Below, in pieces: positions 49,920 to 58,032 of a stretch of 64,000 nucleotides of DNA; within the stretch, counting starts at the first letter, position 1, and every line of letters begins with the position of its first letter. The notes beneath the pieces are model-generated. The model was not told the DNA's origin. It saw only the letters and a program-made list of their open reading frames with translations, and did no database searches. Location: the NCBI RefSeq assembly GCF_003013695.1, contig NZ_CP027792.1:1074501-1138500 (forward strand). Reading direction: 5' to 3'. Position numbers and translations under genes: made by a program. The stretch comes from Pulveribacter suum (GTDB lineage Bacteria; Pseudomonadota; Gammaproteobacteria; Burkholderiales; Burkholderiaceae_C).

Positions 49920-51125
49920 TTACAGGGCCACGTCGGATGCAACAACGAACGCCTCGGGCCGGCGCACGGCAACGTCGGCGGTCATCAGGGCGCGCACCAT
50001 GACGCCGCCTCGCTTGTACGGGCCTTCGGCGTACGGGTTCACGAGGATCTGCACGCTGTCCCACACGCCCACAAACATCTCGGAGAAGTCGCCCAGCACG
50101 ATCTGGCCCTTCACCGGGCTGGTGCCCTTGCCGGGGACTTGGTTCGTCACTGCGACGGGCAGGCCGGCCAGGGTGCCGCCTTCCAGCAGGTAGCCAGCGC
50201 CTGCCGTGGTGCTTTTGAGCGTGGTTGCCAGCTTCATGGCGGCGCCGGGCGAAGTCAGCCAGGCCGTGGGCGACACGTTCTTGATGCCCAGCTTCAGCAG
50301 CATGGCCTGCACGGCGTCCCAGGACAAGGTGGCCAGGTTGGCGGTTTGAATGCCTACGGTGTTGAGCAAACCAAGCGGCTCCTTCACGCCGTCGCCGTTG
50401 ATCATGGCGGCGTCGAACGCCTCGGCAATGACGGCCGACATGTCATCACGGACAAGCTGCTCGATCTGCGGGCTGGCCTGCTGGATCAGTTGGCGCGACA
50501 GCTCGGTGAGCGCACCCACATGGCGCGGCTTCAACGTCAGTTGGTCGAACGTCATTCCCGATTCCGTGAGGGAGTCGCCCTCAGCAAGCCACTGCGCCGT
50601 GTGGCTGGTCTTTTGGCGGGGGATCACCACGTCGCCGCGAAGGCCGGTCAGCACGCGGGCGCCCAGGCGGCGCATCACCAAGCTGTTGCGCAGCGGGCCG
50701 ACGAACAGGTCCGGGCGGAAGTCGTCGGCCACGATGTTGGCGGCGCTGGTGGTGGTCTGCGCGCGGGTCTCGAATGCCGACAGGGGCACGTAGATGCCCT
50801 TCGTGCCGGTGCGCTGCTCCACCTCGCGCGAGTACTCGGCTACGGCGCCAGTTGCGGCGCGGCCTTCCACCTGGCAGCGGATCGCCTCCACCAGACTGAC
50901 CTGGCCGTGCAGCTCGCGCGTGCCCTTGTCCAGCGGGCCGGCGCTGCGGCGCTCGGCGTCCTCCAGGAATTGCGCGCGGGCTTCGTCGGCTTCTAGGCTG
51001 GTGATTTCGCCCTTCAGCTTGTCGAAGGCGGCCTGCTGCTCAGGGGTCAGCTTGTCGCTGGCCAGCAGGCTGCGGGCTTCGGTCACTTTGGCGGCGCGGC
51101 GCTCGCGGATTTCGTGCAGTTGCAT
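49920..51125 (-). CDS. Major capsid protein (HK97 fold)
   Basis: About 401 residues. The first 100 or so form a coiled-coil delta domain (QLHEIRERRAAKVTEARSLL, LTPEQQAAFDKLKGEI), which serves as scaffold and is removed by the protease. The HK97-fold core follows, with SAANIVADDFRPDLF, LTELSRQLIQQASPQIEQLVRDD and INGDGVKEPLGLL. ATG 51125 is chosen; GTG 51134 would add three residues. It is the first gene of the head operon, behind its own terminator and promoter region, which is unusual compared with phages where terminases come first. Confidence 0.94.
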   Translation of the reverse strand: MQLHEIRERRAAKVTEARSLLASDKLTPEQQAAFDKLKGEITSLEADEARAQFLEDAERRSAGPLDKGTRELHGQVSLVEAIRCQVEGRAATGAVAEYSREVEQRTGTKGIYVPLSAFETRAQTTTSAANIVADDFRPDLFVGPLRNSLVMRRLGARVLTGLRGDVVIPRQKTSHTAQWLAEGDSLTESGMTFDQLTLKPRHVGALTELSRQLIQQASPQIEQLVRDDMSAVIAEAFDAAMINGDGVKEPLGLLNTVGIQTANLATLSWDAVQAMLLKLGIKNVSPTAWLTSPGAAMKLATTLKSTTAGAGYLLEGGTLAGLPVAVTNQVPGKGTSPVKGQIVLGDFSEMFVGVWDSVQILVNPYAEGPYKRGGVMVRALMTADVAVRRPEAFVVASDVAL

Positions 51126-51171
51126 ATGGGTCACTTTCAGGAAAGGTGCCCTGCAAACGCCGGGCGGGTTG

Positions 51172-51209
51172 ATTTCACAATGTGCAATTCTACTACCACA
51201 ATATGAAAT
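51172..51209. promoter_or_regulatory. Candidate control region of the head operon
   Basis: Two CACAAT direct repeats (51176-51181 and 51197-51202) lie 21 bp apart, about two helical turns. They are flanked by ATTTCA and TGAAAT, and the first is part of CACAATGTG, a perfect palindrome. This AT-rich patch is directly upstream of the capsid gene on the minus strand. Confidence 0.5.
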
Positions 51210-51228
51210 GACGAAGCAAGCCCAGGCG

Positions 51229-51253
51229 TAAAAAAACCCGCTCGGTGGCGGGT
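51229..51253 (-). terminator. Intrinsic terminator between replication and head operons
   Basis: On the minus strand ACCCGC-caccga-GCGGGT is followed by TTTTTTT. It ends transcription of the alpA-primase-DUF3987 operon before the capsid promoter region. Confidence 0.88.
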
Positions 51254-51264
51254 CGGTGGTGATG

Positions 51265-51579
51265 TCAGCGCTGCCGGTACTGCGCGCGGAAATACTCCAG
51301 CAGGTCGCGCCACTGGTGTTTCGCTGCGGCCAGGATGTCCTCGCGCATTTGCTGGCGTGCAGCCGGGCCGTCTTGCCAGTAGTCGCAGGCCAGCTCGGCT
51401 TCGGTCAGCAGCGCCTCCAGCAGCGCGGCTTCGTCGGCATCGTTGGCGGCGTGTTTTTCATGTTTGCGCTGGGAGCGCACCCCCATAACCCCCATAACCC
51501 CCCTTTCGGGGGTTTTGGGGGCCTGCTCCTGGCGCGTTTGTGAAAAATGCGCTTTCGCTTTGTCGGCCCATGAGATCAC
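51265..51579 (-). CDS. Small satellite protein, unknown
   Basis: A 104-residue protein overlapping the DUF3987 gene by four bases. The first 35 residues are polar with a direct repeat (GVMGVMGV, from a tandem ATAACCCCC DNA repeat). The rest is helical and acidic (EAALLEALLTEAELACDYW, MREDILAAAKHQWRDLLEYFRAQY). No recognised domain. Last gene of the replication operon, before a terminator. Confidence 0.7.
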   Translation of the reverse strand: MISWADKAKAHFSQTRQEQAPKTPERGVMGVMGVRSQRKHEKHAANDADEAALLEALLTEAELACDYWQDGPAARQQMREDILAAAKHQWRDLLEYFRAQYRQR

Positions 51580-53138
51580 CGCGCGGCCCTCGCTTTCGGG
51601 TTGACGTAGTAGCGCATGGTCGGCCGGCCGCCCTCGGGCGGGGTGTCATCCAGGCCGACGATCCAGCCGGCTTCCTCCAAGATGGCCAGCGCCGCCTCCG
51701 CGTCGGCCGTGCTCTTGATGCCAGACCAGCCTTTTTTCCACACGTCGCGCGCGGTGAACCCCTGCGCCAGCTTGCCCTCGCTCAGGCGGCGCGACAGCAT
51801 CTTGGCGGTGTTGATGCGGGCCGCCTCCACCAAGCCATAGACGCGGCGCGCGTGCCCCTCCAGGTACTCGCACCATGCGGCGGCGCGCAGCGCGCTTTCC
51901 ACGGTCACGGCGCCGATGCGGCCTTCTGCCAAGTGCAGGATCAGCGCGATGGCGCAGAACAGCTTCTCGAACTTGGCCAAGTGCTGGCGCAACATGGGGT
52001 TGCCTTCGTTCGGGATGCGCTGGCGGTTCAGCTCGGTGTCCCACTCGATGAACAGCTCCTGCGCCGCGTCGTCGAACGTGTAGTGCGCCAGCTTCACGAA
52101 GTCGTCAGCGGGTGCTGCGCCATCCATCGCCGGATCAAAGCTGGCCAGACGGTCGAACAGGTCGCGCACCGCCTCACGCGCGCCCTTGACGGGATAGCGG
52201 TCGCGCCACTCCCACGCGGGTTGATCGGGGTACACCAGGACTTGAAACCGCTGGATGCGGCCATCGTTGTCCATGCCGTTGACGATGCTGCCCAGGTAGC
52301 GCTCCAACAGGTCAGGCTGGATGCCACCGAACACGGACAGGCACAGCGTCTTGATGAACTGGCTGCCGCGCCCAATGCGGTCGATGCTGAAACTGCCGGT
52401 GCCGTTCCAGCCCTCCAGATAGAACGCCTTGTCGCCCTCGCGCCCGTCCTTCTCCCAGCTCGCCAGCAGGCCCATCAGCTCGTCGCGGAACACCAGCAGG
52501 CCGTGCTGGTTGTGGCTCAGGATGTCACCCAGTTTTTCGACAGTGGCGTCGTTGGACTTGAACCGGCGCGGGCGCGGTTCTTCGGGCTTCTCCAGGCCGG
52601 CCAGGTCGTTTTGCGCGGCCAGCATCTTGTCCCGATCGGGCTTGCCGGATGCAGCCTTCTTCATCGTCGCCTTGATGGCAGCTTCATGGGCTTCAAAGGC
52701 GGCCAGCTCGGCTTCGTAGGTGTTGCGGCGCTCTTCCAAGTCCTCCATTTCCTTGGCCTCCAGCCGATCCATGAAGCGCATCACCGTGCCGATGGTCGGG
52801 GACTTCTTCGCGCTGGGGTCGCCCACTACGCCGCCGTAGAGATTGGGCGTCACGATCCAGTCATCCCGGCGCTTGGGCTTGATGGCGCACTTGGTGCCGA
52901 TCACCGCACCCAGGGACACGATCAGCGTGGCGGCCACATAGTCAGGCGCGGCGCACATGCGGTCGGCTTCGTCCAGGACGAACTCGGCCAGCGCGCCGGG
53001 CAGCAGCGCGTGCGCGTCGAACGGCGGGGCGGGGGGAAGGTCGCTCACGATGGGCGCGGGGTCTGGCCAGCTCGCTTGCTTGTCCACCAGCGCATCCACG
53101 CGGGCATTCGCGCGGCTCATGTCGATTACGGCGTTCAT
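51576..53138 (-). CDS. DUF3987 (YfjI-type) replication-associated protein
   Basis: A 520-residue protein common in satellites and prophages. An N-terminal helical part leads to a Walker-A-like loop VVGDPSAKKSPT, a charged coiled-coil insert (about 130-200), then DILSHNQHGLLVFRDELMGLLAS (Walker-B-like DE) and YLEGWNGTGSFSIDRIGRG. The C-terminal section is winged-helix-like (DVWKKGWSGIKSTADAEAALAILEEAGWI). It probably acts as a helicase/ATPase in element replication together with the CHC2 protein upstream. It overlaps both neighbours by four bases. Confidence 0.85.
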   Translation of the reverse strand: MNAVIDMSRANARVDALVDKQASWPDPAPIVSDLPPAPPFDAHALLPGALAEFVLDEADRMCAAPDYVAATLIVSLGAVIGTKCAIKPKRRDDWIVTPNLYGGVVGDPSAKKSPTIGTVMRFMDRLEAKEMEDLEERRNTYEAELAAFEAHEAAIKATMKKAASGKPDRDKMLAAQNDLAGLEKPEEPRPRRFKSNDATVEKLGDILSHNQHGLLVFRDELMGLLASWEKDGREGDKAFYLEGWNGTGSFSIDRIGRGSQFIKTLCLSVFGGIQPDLLERYLGSIVNGMDNDGRIQRFQVLVYPDQPAWEWRDRYPVKGAREAVRDLFDRLASFDPAMDGAAPADDFVKLAHYTFDDAAQELFIEWDTELNRQRIPNEGNPMLRQHLAKFEKLFCAIALILHLAEGRIGAVTVESALRAAAWCEYLEGHARRVYGLVEAARINTAKMLSRRLSEGKLAQGFTARDVWKKGWSGIKSTADAEAALAILEEAGWIVGLDDTPPEGGRPTMRYYVNPKARAAR

Positions 53139-53617
53139 GCGATCACCTCCGCAACCACGTTGATGCGCGCGGCTGCCGTCAGCAGTCGGTCCAAGTCCAC
53201 CCGCGTCAGCAGCACGCCGTGCGCGACGTTGGCAGCGGCTACTGCCACCAGGTTGGCTTCGGCCGCCAGCACCGCCAGCGCATCGCGGGCAGGCAGCGGC
53301 GTGGGGCGCGTGGACGCGGTGCGTCCGTCATCCGTCCAGGCTCCCAGGGCCTTGGCGGCTTCGATGAAGTCCAGGCCATGCGTGGCCATGTGAAAGGCCA
53401 ACACGTCGCCACCACGGGCGCCGCAGCCAGCCATGCACACGAACGAGCCGCTGGTGGTGTTGATGCGCAGGCTGTCGCTGCCGCCGTGGAAATCGCAGCG
53501 GCTGGTGCGCCACTTGCCGCGCCGCTCTTTGAAGTCCAAGCCCTGGCCCTCGTAGTAGGTCAGGGGATCAGGCAGGCGGGTACGGTCGAACCCGCCACGG
53601 TTGGCGTTGTTGCTCAT
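53135..53617 (-). CDS. CHC2 zinc-finger (primase-type) protein, lacking TOPRIM
   Basis: A 160-residue protein with a primase zinc-binding domain: CDFH (C41, H44) and CMAGCG (C61, C65), with SDSLRINTTSGSFVC and GGDVLAFHMATHG between and after. The TOPRIM catalytic domain of full primases is absent; residues 100-160 are Ala-rich helix. It may be a split primase working with the DUF3987 protein, or an origin-binding factor. It lies 13 bp after alpA. Confidence 0.82.
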   Translation of the reverse strand: MSNNANRGGFDRTRLPDPLTYYEGQGLDFKERRGKWRTSRCDFHGGSDSLRINTTSGSFVCMAGCGARGGDVLAFHMATHGLDFIEAAKALGAWTDDGRTASTRPTPLPARDALAVLAAEANLVAVAAANVAHGVLLTRVDLDRLLTAAARINVVAEVIA

Positions 53618-53629
53618 GCCGTCCTCCCT

Positions 53630-53827
53630 TCAAGCGCTGGCGGCTTGAACGAGGCGGCGGATGTCGCTGGCCTTCCAGGCGACAGCACGCTCTCCGATGC
53701 GGACGGGCTGGGGGTACTTGCCGGCTTTGACGCCTTGGTACCAGCCACTACGGCTCACGGGAAAGCGCGCCAGCACTTGCGGCAGGCGCAGCAGGGTTTC
53801 GTCGGTTGCTGAGGATGTCGTACTCAT
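53630..53827 (-). CDS. alpA: AlpA-family DNA-binding regulator
   Basis: A 65-residue MerR-like winged helix: ETLLRLPQVLARFPVSRSGWYQGVKAGKYPQPVRIGERAVAWK in pattern, with the RxAWxxxDI end of AlpA proteins. In P4-like satellites and PICIs AlpA drives excision and the replication operon. The start 53827 is preferred; an upstream in-frame ATG at 53872 adds residues atypical of the family. It heads the alpA-CHC2-DUF3987 operon. Confidence 0.88.
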   Translation of the reverse strand: MSTTSSATDETLLRLPQVLARFPVSRSGWYQGVKAGKYPQPVRIGERAVAWKASDIRRLVQAASA

Positions 53828-54317
53828 ATCGGTTCTCAACGGTTCAAAAGAAGAACGCGCCGGAGCCAGCAAACAGTTCGACCATGCTGGAAGTAAACCC
53901 AGTTACATGGTCTATACCGCTTGCGGTACGATGGGACGCTTGGCCTGAAATCTAAGCACCCGCATCGGTCTCCGATGCACTAGAACCCCCCTTGCCGTTG
54001 GCGCGGCTTGGCGGGGTTCGCCTTATTGGACGTTTTCACATCCAACAAGACATGCGGTTTGTACACCACCCGGTCTTGGGCAGAAGCGCTTCACTGTGAG
54101 AAGAAGGCGCCAACGATCGCCCTTTTTGCTCTGTGCAGGTCAGTACATGACGGCTTTGGACGGTCTTGGACAGCTTTCCTCCCTTTAGGCCAGGAGAAAA
54201 GGGATACAAAGTCTTACTTTGCTCTGCATGTTGTGGTCGTGGAAGTAGTACAGCTTGTAGTGGCCGCTTCGCGGGCGAACTCATAGAGACATCGTTGCAG
54301 TGCATGTTGGTGTCCTC
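53828..54317. other. Leader and control region between integrase and alpA
   Basis: No gene is supported in these 490 bases. They hold two neighbouring hairpins (53962-54019), three TTGGAC-type words near 54026, 54156 and 54167, and a lower GC content than the flanks. The promoter of the leftward alpA operon should lie here. A minus-strand ORF at 54036-54305 has no recognisable domain or start signal. Confidence 0.55.
53962..54019 (-). ncRNA. Candidate structured leader RNA (possible C4/CI-type immunity RNA)
   Basis: Two hairpins four bases apart: GCATCGG-tct-CCGATGC (53962-53978) and GAACCCC...GGGGTTC with an inner GCC/GGC stem (53983-54019). They lie 135-190 bases upstream of alpA within its expected leader. 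In phage P4 an RNA processed from the equivalent leader controls the replication operon; the link to the C4 antisense RNA family is by position and resemblance only. Confidence 0.4.
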
Positions 54318-55499
54318 TCACGCGCCAGCGCAAAACTGCGCCCACGCTTCCATCAGCTCGCGCCGCTTCTCCAGCGCATCGCCGCGCCGATAGGCGGCCT
54401 CCACTTTGCTTTCCAGCGTGTGCGCCAGCGCGGCCTCGATCAGCTCGCGCGGGTAGTGGCTGCGGTCGCCTGCCCAGTCCCGGAATGTCGAGCGGAAACC
54501 ATGGGGCACCGCATCAACGTCCATGCGCCGCAGGACAGCGGCCAGGCTCATATCGGATAGCGGCTGGCCCTTGGTGCCGGGGAAGATCAGCTCGCACCCT
54601 TCCAGGCGCGGCGTTTTCTTCAGCAGCTTGATGGCGGCAGCAGACAGGGGAACTCGGTGTTCCTTGCCTGCCTTCATGCGATCAGCCGGCACAGTCCACA
54701 GCCCCGCCTTCAGGTCGATTTCGTCCCAGCTCGCGCCGCGCACCTCGCCTGAGCGGGCGGCGGTGTAGATCACGAACTCCAGCGCGCGGGCGGATATGCC
54801 GTGGCGCTTGTGCAGCGCCCGCATGAACGCCGGCATGGCGTCAATGGGCAGGGCGCGGTGATGAACGGTCTTTGCCACCTTCGTGGGCGCGGGCAGTAGC
54901 TTGTCCAGGTGGCCTTTCCAGCGCGCTGGGTTCTCGCCCTGGCGGTACTTGCGCACGGTGGCCCAGTCCAGCACGGTTTCGATCCTGCCGCGCAGGCGTG
55001 AAGCGGTCTCGGTCTTGTCGCGCCAGATGGGTTCCAGGCAGGCCAGGACGTGCGGCAGGTCGATTGCGGCCACAGGCATGGCGCCGATCAGTGGGAAGGC
55101 GTACTGCGCCAGGGTGTTCTCCCACTGCTGGCGATGCTTGAAGTTCTTCCACTCGCTGGCCTTGTCGCGCATGAAGGCGCGGGCGCACTGCTCAAACGAC
55201 ATGGCGGCCACTGCAATGGTGGCTTGGCGGGTTGCTGCTGGAGTAGCAGGTACTTCGCCACGGCGCAGGGAATCGTGAACGGCGCGGGCCTTGTCGCGTG
55301 CTTCGGCCAGGCCCACGGCGGGATAGCTGCCCAGGCCCATATCGCGCCGTGCTTCGCCCACCTTGATGCGCAGCACCCAGCCACGCGCCACGCCCTTGAC
55401 GCGAAGGTGAAGGCCGGGCACGCCTCCTACTGCATGGCGGCCATCGGTGCGGATGGCGGCCACTGCGCGCTCGGAAAGTTGCTTGGCAATTTTGGGCAT
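54318..55499 (-). CDS. int: P4-type tyrosine integrase
   Basis: A 393-residue recombinase. The N-terminal DUF4102 arm-binding domain starts MPKIAKQLSERAVAAIR and has LGSYPAVGLAEARDKA. A central SAM-like core-binding domain follows, then the catalytic domain with Arg in AARSGEVRGASW, HGFRSTFRDW, LAH and the tyrosine nucleophile in AAYRRGD. The start 55499 is preferred over 55610, which adds an atypical leader. It lies 168 bp from the right attachment site, as expected for a tRNA-targeting integrase, and would recombine the 14-bp tRNA-Ser core. Confidence 0.94.
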   Translation of the reverse strand: MPKIAKQLSERAVAAIRTDGRHAVGGVPGLHLRVKGVARGWVLRIKVGEARRDMGLGSYPAVGLAEARDKARAVHDSLRRGEVPATPAATRQATIAVAAMSFEQCARAFMRDKASEWKNFKHRQQWENTLAQYAFPLIGAMPVAAIDLPHVLACLEPIWRDKTETASRLRGRIETVLDWATVRKYRQGENPARWKGHLDKLLPAPTKVAKTVHHRALPIDAMPAFMRALHKRHGISARALEFVIYTAARSGEVRGASWDEIDLKAGLWTVPADRMKAGKEHRVPLSAAAIKLLKKTPRLEGCELIFPGTKGQPLSDMSLAAVLRRMDVDAVPHGFRSTFRDWAGDRSHYPRELIEAALAHTLESKVEAAYRRGDALEKRRELMEAWAQFCAGA

Positions 55500-55527
55500 A
55501 AATCCGTACTCCGCCACGTGCCACTCG

Positions 55528-55558
55528 GCCCACAAAAGTCCCACAAAGGATGTGGGAT
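55528..55558. promoter_or_regulatory. Candidate integrase arm-type sites, right end
   Basis: GCCCACAAAAG (55528-55538) and AAAAGTCCCACA (55534-55545) match the left-end sites exactly; an inverted TGTGGGA follows at about 55551. Repeated CCCACA cores in both orientations lie beside the integrase start. Confidence 0.5.
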
Positions 55559-55667
55559 GCGGTCGGCTGTCCTTGGATGATGTTGGACAGGTGGCGGTCG
55601 GATTATGCAATAGAAATCAAGACGTTACGGGACTTTTTCGCACGTCCTTGGAATCGAATTTAGCGGA

Positions 55668-55681
55668 CACCCTCTCCGCCA
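55668..55681. repeat. attR: Right attachment site
   Basis: CACCCTCTCCGCCA, identical to the tRNA-Ser 3' end at 44486-44499; no tRNA body precedes it. Confidence 0.88.
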
Positions 55682-55688
55682 CGAATCA

Positions 55689-55724
55689 CGCCCGGTAGCC
55701 TGCAACGGCTTCCGGGCGTTTTTT
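55689..55724 (+). terminator. Intrinsic terminator, probably the original tRNA-Ser terminator
   Basis: CGCCCGG...CCGGGCG with an inner AGCC/GGCT stem, followed by TTTTTT. It lies eight bases beyond the right attachment site, so before integration it would have followed the tRNA directly. Confidence 0.85.
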
Positions 55725-55780
55725 CTGGGCCTCCTGGTCGGGCTGTACGGCCGGCCTCGCTTGACCTCCACTCCTCGATT

Positions 55781-55835
55781 GATAGCTGCTGGCGCTTGAC
55801 TGGCAAGGGCTGGAGGCTGATTTTCCTTGAAGCTT
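55781..55835 (+). repeat. Intergenic hairpin repeat
   Basis: GATTGATAGCTGCTGGCGCT, then GACTGGCAAGGGCTGGAGGC. A well preserved copy in chromosomal sequence just outside the satellite. The remaining bases up to 56034 hold no supported gene. Confidence 0.85.
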
Positions 55836-56034
55836 CTTTCGAGCAATCTTGTGTTTCGAAATCCTTGATGAGTCTGGCAATACACCGCGGCATCTTGTTA
55901 CCCGCTAAGGGGCAACGCCTACCGTCGTGTCGGACGGGGATTACCGAAGGGCCAGGGGTCGCGGCGCAAATTCAAGGCCGCACGTTGGAATTCCCCAGCA
56001 TGCTTCTTTGTTTGGAAACACATAGGAGATCGCA

Positions 56035-56478
56035 ATGCCCAACAACAATCCCCAAGGCCACAACCAGTACTCGAACAGCAACAGCGGCCAGAGCAACCAG
56101 AGCCACAGCAACCAAGGCAACCAGCACCAGGGCGGCAACCAAGGCGGCCATGGCAACCAGTCCAGCAGCGGCGGCCAGTCCAACAACAGCAACCGGGGCT
56201 TTGCTTCCATGGACCCGGAGCGTCAACGCGAGATTGCAGCCGAGGGCGGCCGCGCCGCACACGCTTCGGGCAATGCCCACGAGTTCAACTCGCAGGAAGC
56301 GCGCGAGGCCGGTGCCAAGAGCCATGGCGGCCAGGGTTCGTCTTCGCAGGGCTCGGACAACAACCGCAGCTCTTCGGGCAATAGCCAATCCAATAATTCC
56401 AATTCCGGCAACACCCGCGGCGGCTCCAGCGAGCAGCACGCACGTGCCGGTGCACAGAGCCACAAGAACGACCGTTAA
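56035..56478 (+). CDS. KGG-motif stress protein with Asn/Gln/Ser-rich arms
   Basis: A 147-residue, very hydrophilic protein. Residues about 55-100 hold the stress-induced KGG-type repeat (RGFASMDPERQREIAAEGG, then AAHASGNAHEFNSQEAREAG), as in YciG/GsiB-like general stress proteins. The N-terminal 50 and C-terminal 45 residues are almost only N, Q, S, G and H, so disordered. The start has AGGAGA at the normal distance, within a GGAGATCGCAATG leader nearly identical to that of the glycine-rich gene at 59649. A perfect terminator follows. Confidence 0.85.
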   Translation: MPNNNPQGHNQYSNSNSGQSNQSHSNQGNQHQGGNQGGHGNQSSSGGQSNNSNRGFASMDPERQREIAAEGGRAAHASGNAHEFNSQEAREAGAKSHGGQGSSSQGSDNNRSSSGNSQSNNSNSGNTRGGSSEQHARAGAQSHKNDR

Positions 56479-56498
56479 GCGGGTGTGCTTGTGAATCG

Positions 56499-56531
56499 GC
56501 CGAAGGCCCCTCAGGGGCCTTCGGCTTTTTT
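56499..56531 (+). terminator. Strong intrinsic terminator
   Basis: A 12-bp perfect stem GCCGAAGGCCCC/GGGGCCTTCGGC with a 3-base loop, followed by TTTTTT. Ends the KGG-protein gene, facing the convergent SDR gene. Confidence 0.93.
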
Positions 56532-56570
56532 CATGGGTGAGCGCGCTGCCGGCAGGACCGGCGTGCCGCG

Positions 56571-57560
56571 TCAGGCGCCGTCGCCGGCATTGCCGGTAAT
56601 GGGAAGGACGATGCCGGTGATGTAGCTGGAGCAGCTGGGCGCCGCCAGAAACACGTAGGCAGGCGCGATTTCCTCCGGCTGCGCAGGGCGGCCCATCTGG
56701 GTGTCGGCGCCGAATTTTTCGATGTCCTCGGGTGACTGATCGGCAGGGTTCAACGGGGTCCATACCGGGCCGGGTGCCACGGCGTTCACGCGGATGCCCC
56801 GCTCCACCACGTTCTGCGCCAGTGCCTTGGTAAAGGCATGAATGGCACCCTTGGTGGCCGAGTAGTCCAGCAGCTTCTTGCTGCCGCGCAGCCCGGTGAC
56901 GGAGCCGGTATTGACAATCGCATCGCCCCGCTGCAGGTGCGGCAGGGCTGCCCGGGTCATGTGGAAATAACCGTAGATGTTGGTGCGAAAGGTCTCGTCG
57001 AAACGCTCTTCGCTCAGCTCCTCCAGCGACGCGGCGTGCTCCTGAAAGGCGGCGTTGTTCACCAGCACGTTGAGCTTGCCGAAGGCCTTGAGGGTGGCCT
57101 GCACGGCGCTCGCGCAGAACTTTGCGTCCTTCATATCGCCGGCAATGGCCAGGCTGCGGCCGCCCTCGGCTTCGATCAGCCGGCAGGTGTCCTGAGCGTC
57201 CTCATGCTCGTCAAGATAGGCGATTGCCACGTCTGCCCCTTCGCGGGCAAACAACACGGCAACGGCCCGGCCGATGCCCGAGTCGCCGCCCGTGATGAGC
57301 GCGGCCATGCCCTTGAGCTTGCCGCTACCTCCATAGTGCGGTGCCTCAAAGCGCGGCTGCAGTTCCATGTCGCGCTGTACGCCAGGCTTGTCCAGATGCT
57401 GGCGCGGCATGGGGGGCGCCGGCTCGCTGCGGCCGGGGCCGGGCGCGGGCTTGGCCTTCTTGCCTTTTTCTTCTTTCTTGGTCTGGGCAGTCTTGCTGTC
57501 TTGCTGCTGCTGCAGCTGGCGCTGCTTGTCCGCGGTATCGGCGCCGGAGGAAGATTTCAT
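56571..57560 (-). CDS. SDR-family oxidoreductase with low-complexity N-terminus
   Basis: A 329-residue short-chain dehydrogenase of the YhdF/YghA-like stress group. The first 45 residues are Gln/Lys-rich (KQRQLQQQQDSK, KKEEKGKKAK). The Rossmann core starts AALITGGDSGIGRAVAV; the catalytic Ser is in NTGSVTG and the YxxxK in YSATKGA. Related enzymes are general-stress aldehyde or alcohol dehydrogenases; the substrate is unknown. It converges on the KGG gene, and a small ORF lies upstream on the same strand. Confidence 0.9.
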   Translation of the reverse strand: MKSSSGADTADKQRQLQQQQDSKTAQTKKEEKGKKAKPAPGPGRSEPAPPMPRQHLDKPGVQRDMELQPRFEAPHYGGSGKLKGMAALITGGDSGIGRAVAVLFAREGADVAIAYLDEHEDAQDTCRLIEAEGGRSLAIAGDMKDAKFCASAVQATLKAFGKLNVLVNNAAFQEHAASLEELSEERFDETFRTNIYGYFHMTRAALPHLQRGDAIVNTGSVTGLRGSKKLLDYSATKGAIHAFTKALAQNVVERGIRVNAVAPGPVWTPLNPADQSPEDIEKFGADTQMGRPAQPEEIAPAYVFLAAPSCSSYITGIVLPITGNAGDGA

Positions 57561-57620
57561 GCGAGGGCCTCGTTCAGTACAACAGGTGGGGTGGGGTGGA
57601 ACAATGCGGGGCCAGGCGGC

Positions 57621-57770
57621 CTATCCCAGCGGCTTCCAGACAGGGGCCTCGGGCAGCGGAAAATGCAATGGCCGGCGCCGGCTGGGCTGCATGGCTTCCT
57701 GCTGGCGCATGCGCTTGAGCGCCCGGGGCTTCAACGGCTTGTCATTGCTGCGCTGATAGGCATTCAACAT
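57621..57770 (-). CDS. Small basic protein, unknown
   Basis: A 49-residue ORF, start MLNAYQRSNDKPLKPRALKR, end FPLPEAPVWKPLG, rich in Arg, Lys and Pro. A GGGAG Shine-Dalgarno sequence lies eight bases before the ATG. It is 60 bp upstream of the SDR gene and may share its transcript. No domain is recognised; accepted on its start signal and position only. Confidence 0.45.
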   Translation of the reverse strand: MLNAYQRSNDKPLKPRALKRMRQQEAMQPSRRRPLHFPLPEAPVWKPLG

Positions 57771-58032
57771 GGTCAAACTCCCGCTTAGGTGTAGCGGCAT
57801 TCGACCAGCCGCGCCTGCCCGGCCATGTCGGACAGGCTCGATTGATGGCCGCGGCCTGCAAGAAGCTTGAAATCAGGTCAGATCGGCAGGAACTGGGTAT
57901 TGACCCGTTTGAATCTGGTACCAGCTGCCATGCGGCAGGCCGTCTTTGCAAGGGAAACGTGTTGCTTCAGATGGTCAGGTGTTGCAGAAAGCATCAGGCT
58001 GGAAATTTCGTACAACCCAGGAGAAAAATAAA

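Noticed and set aside
54036..54305. 89-codon minus-strand ORF between integrase and alpA
   Set aside because: No start signal or recognisable domain; the region looks like a leader with hairpins.
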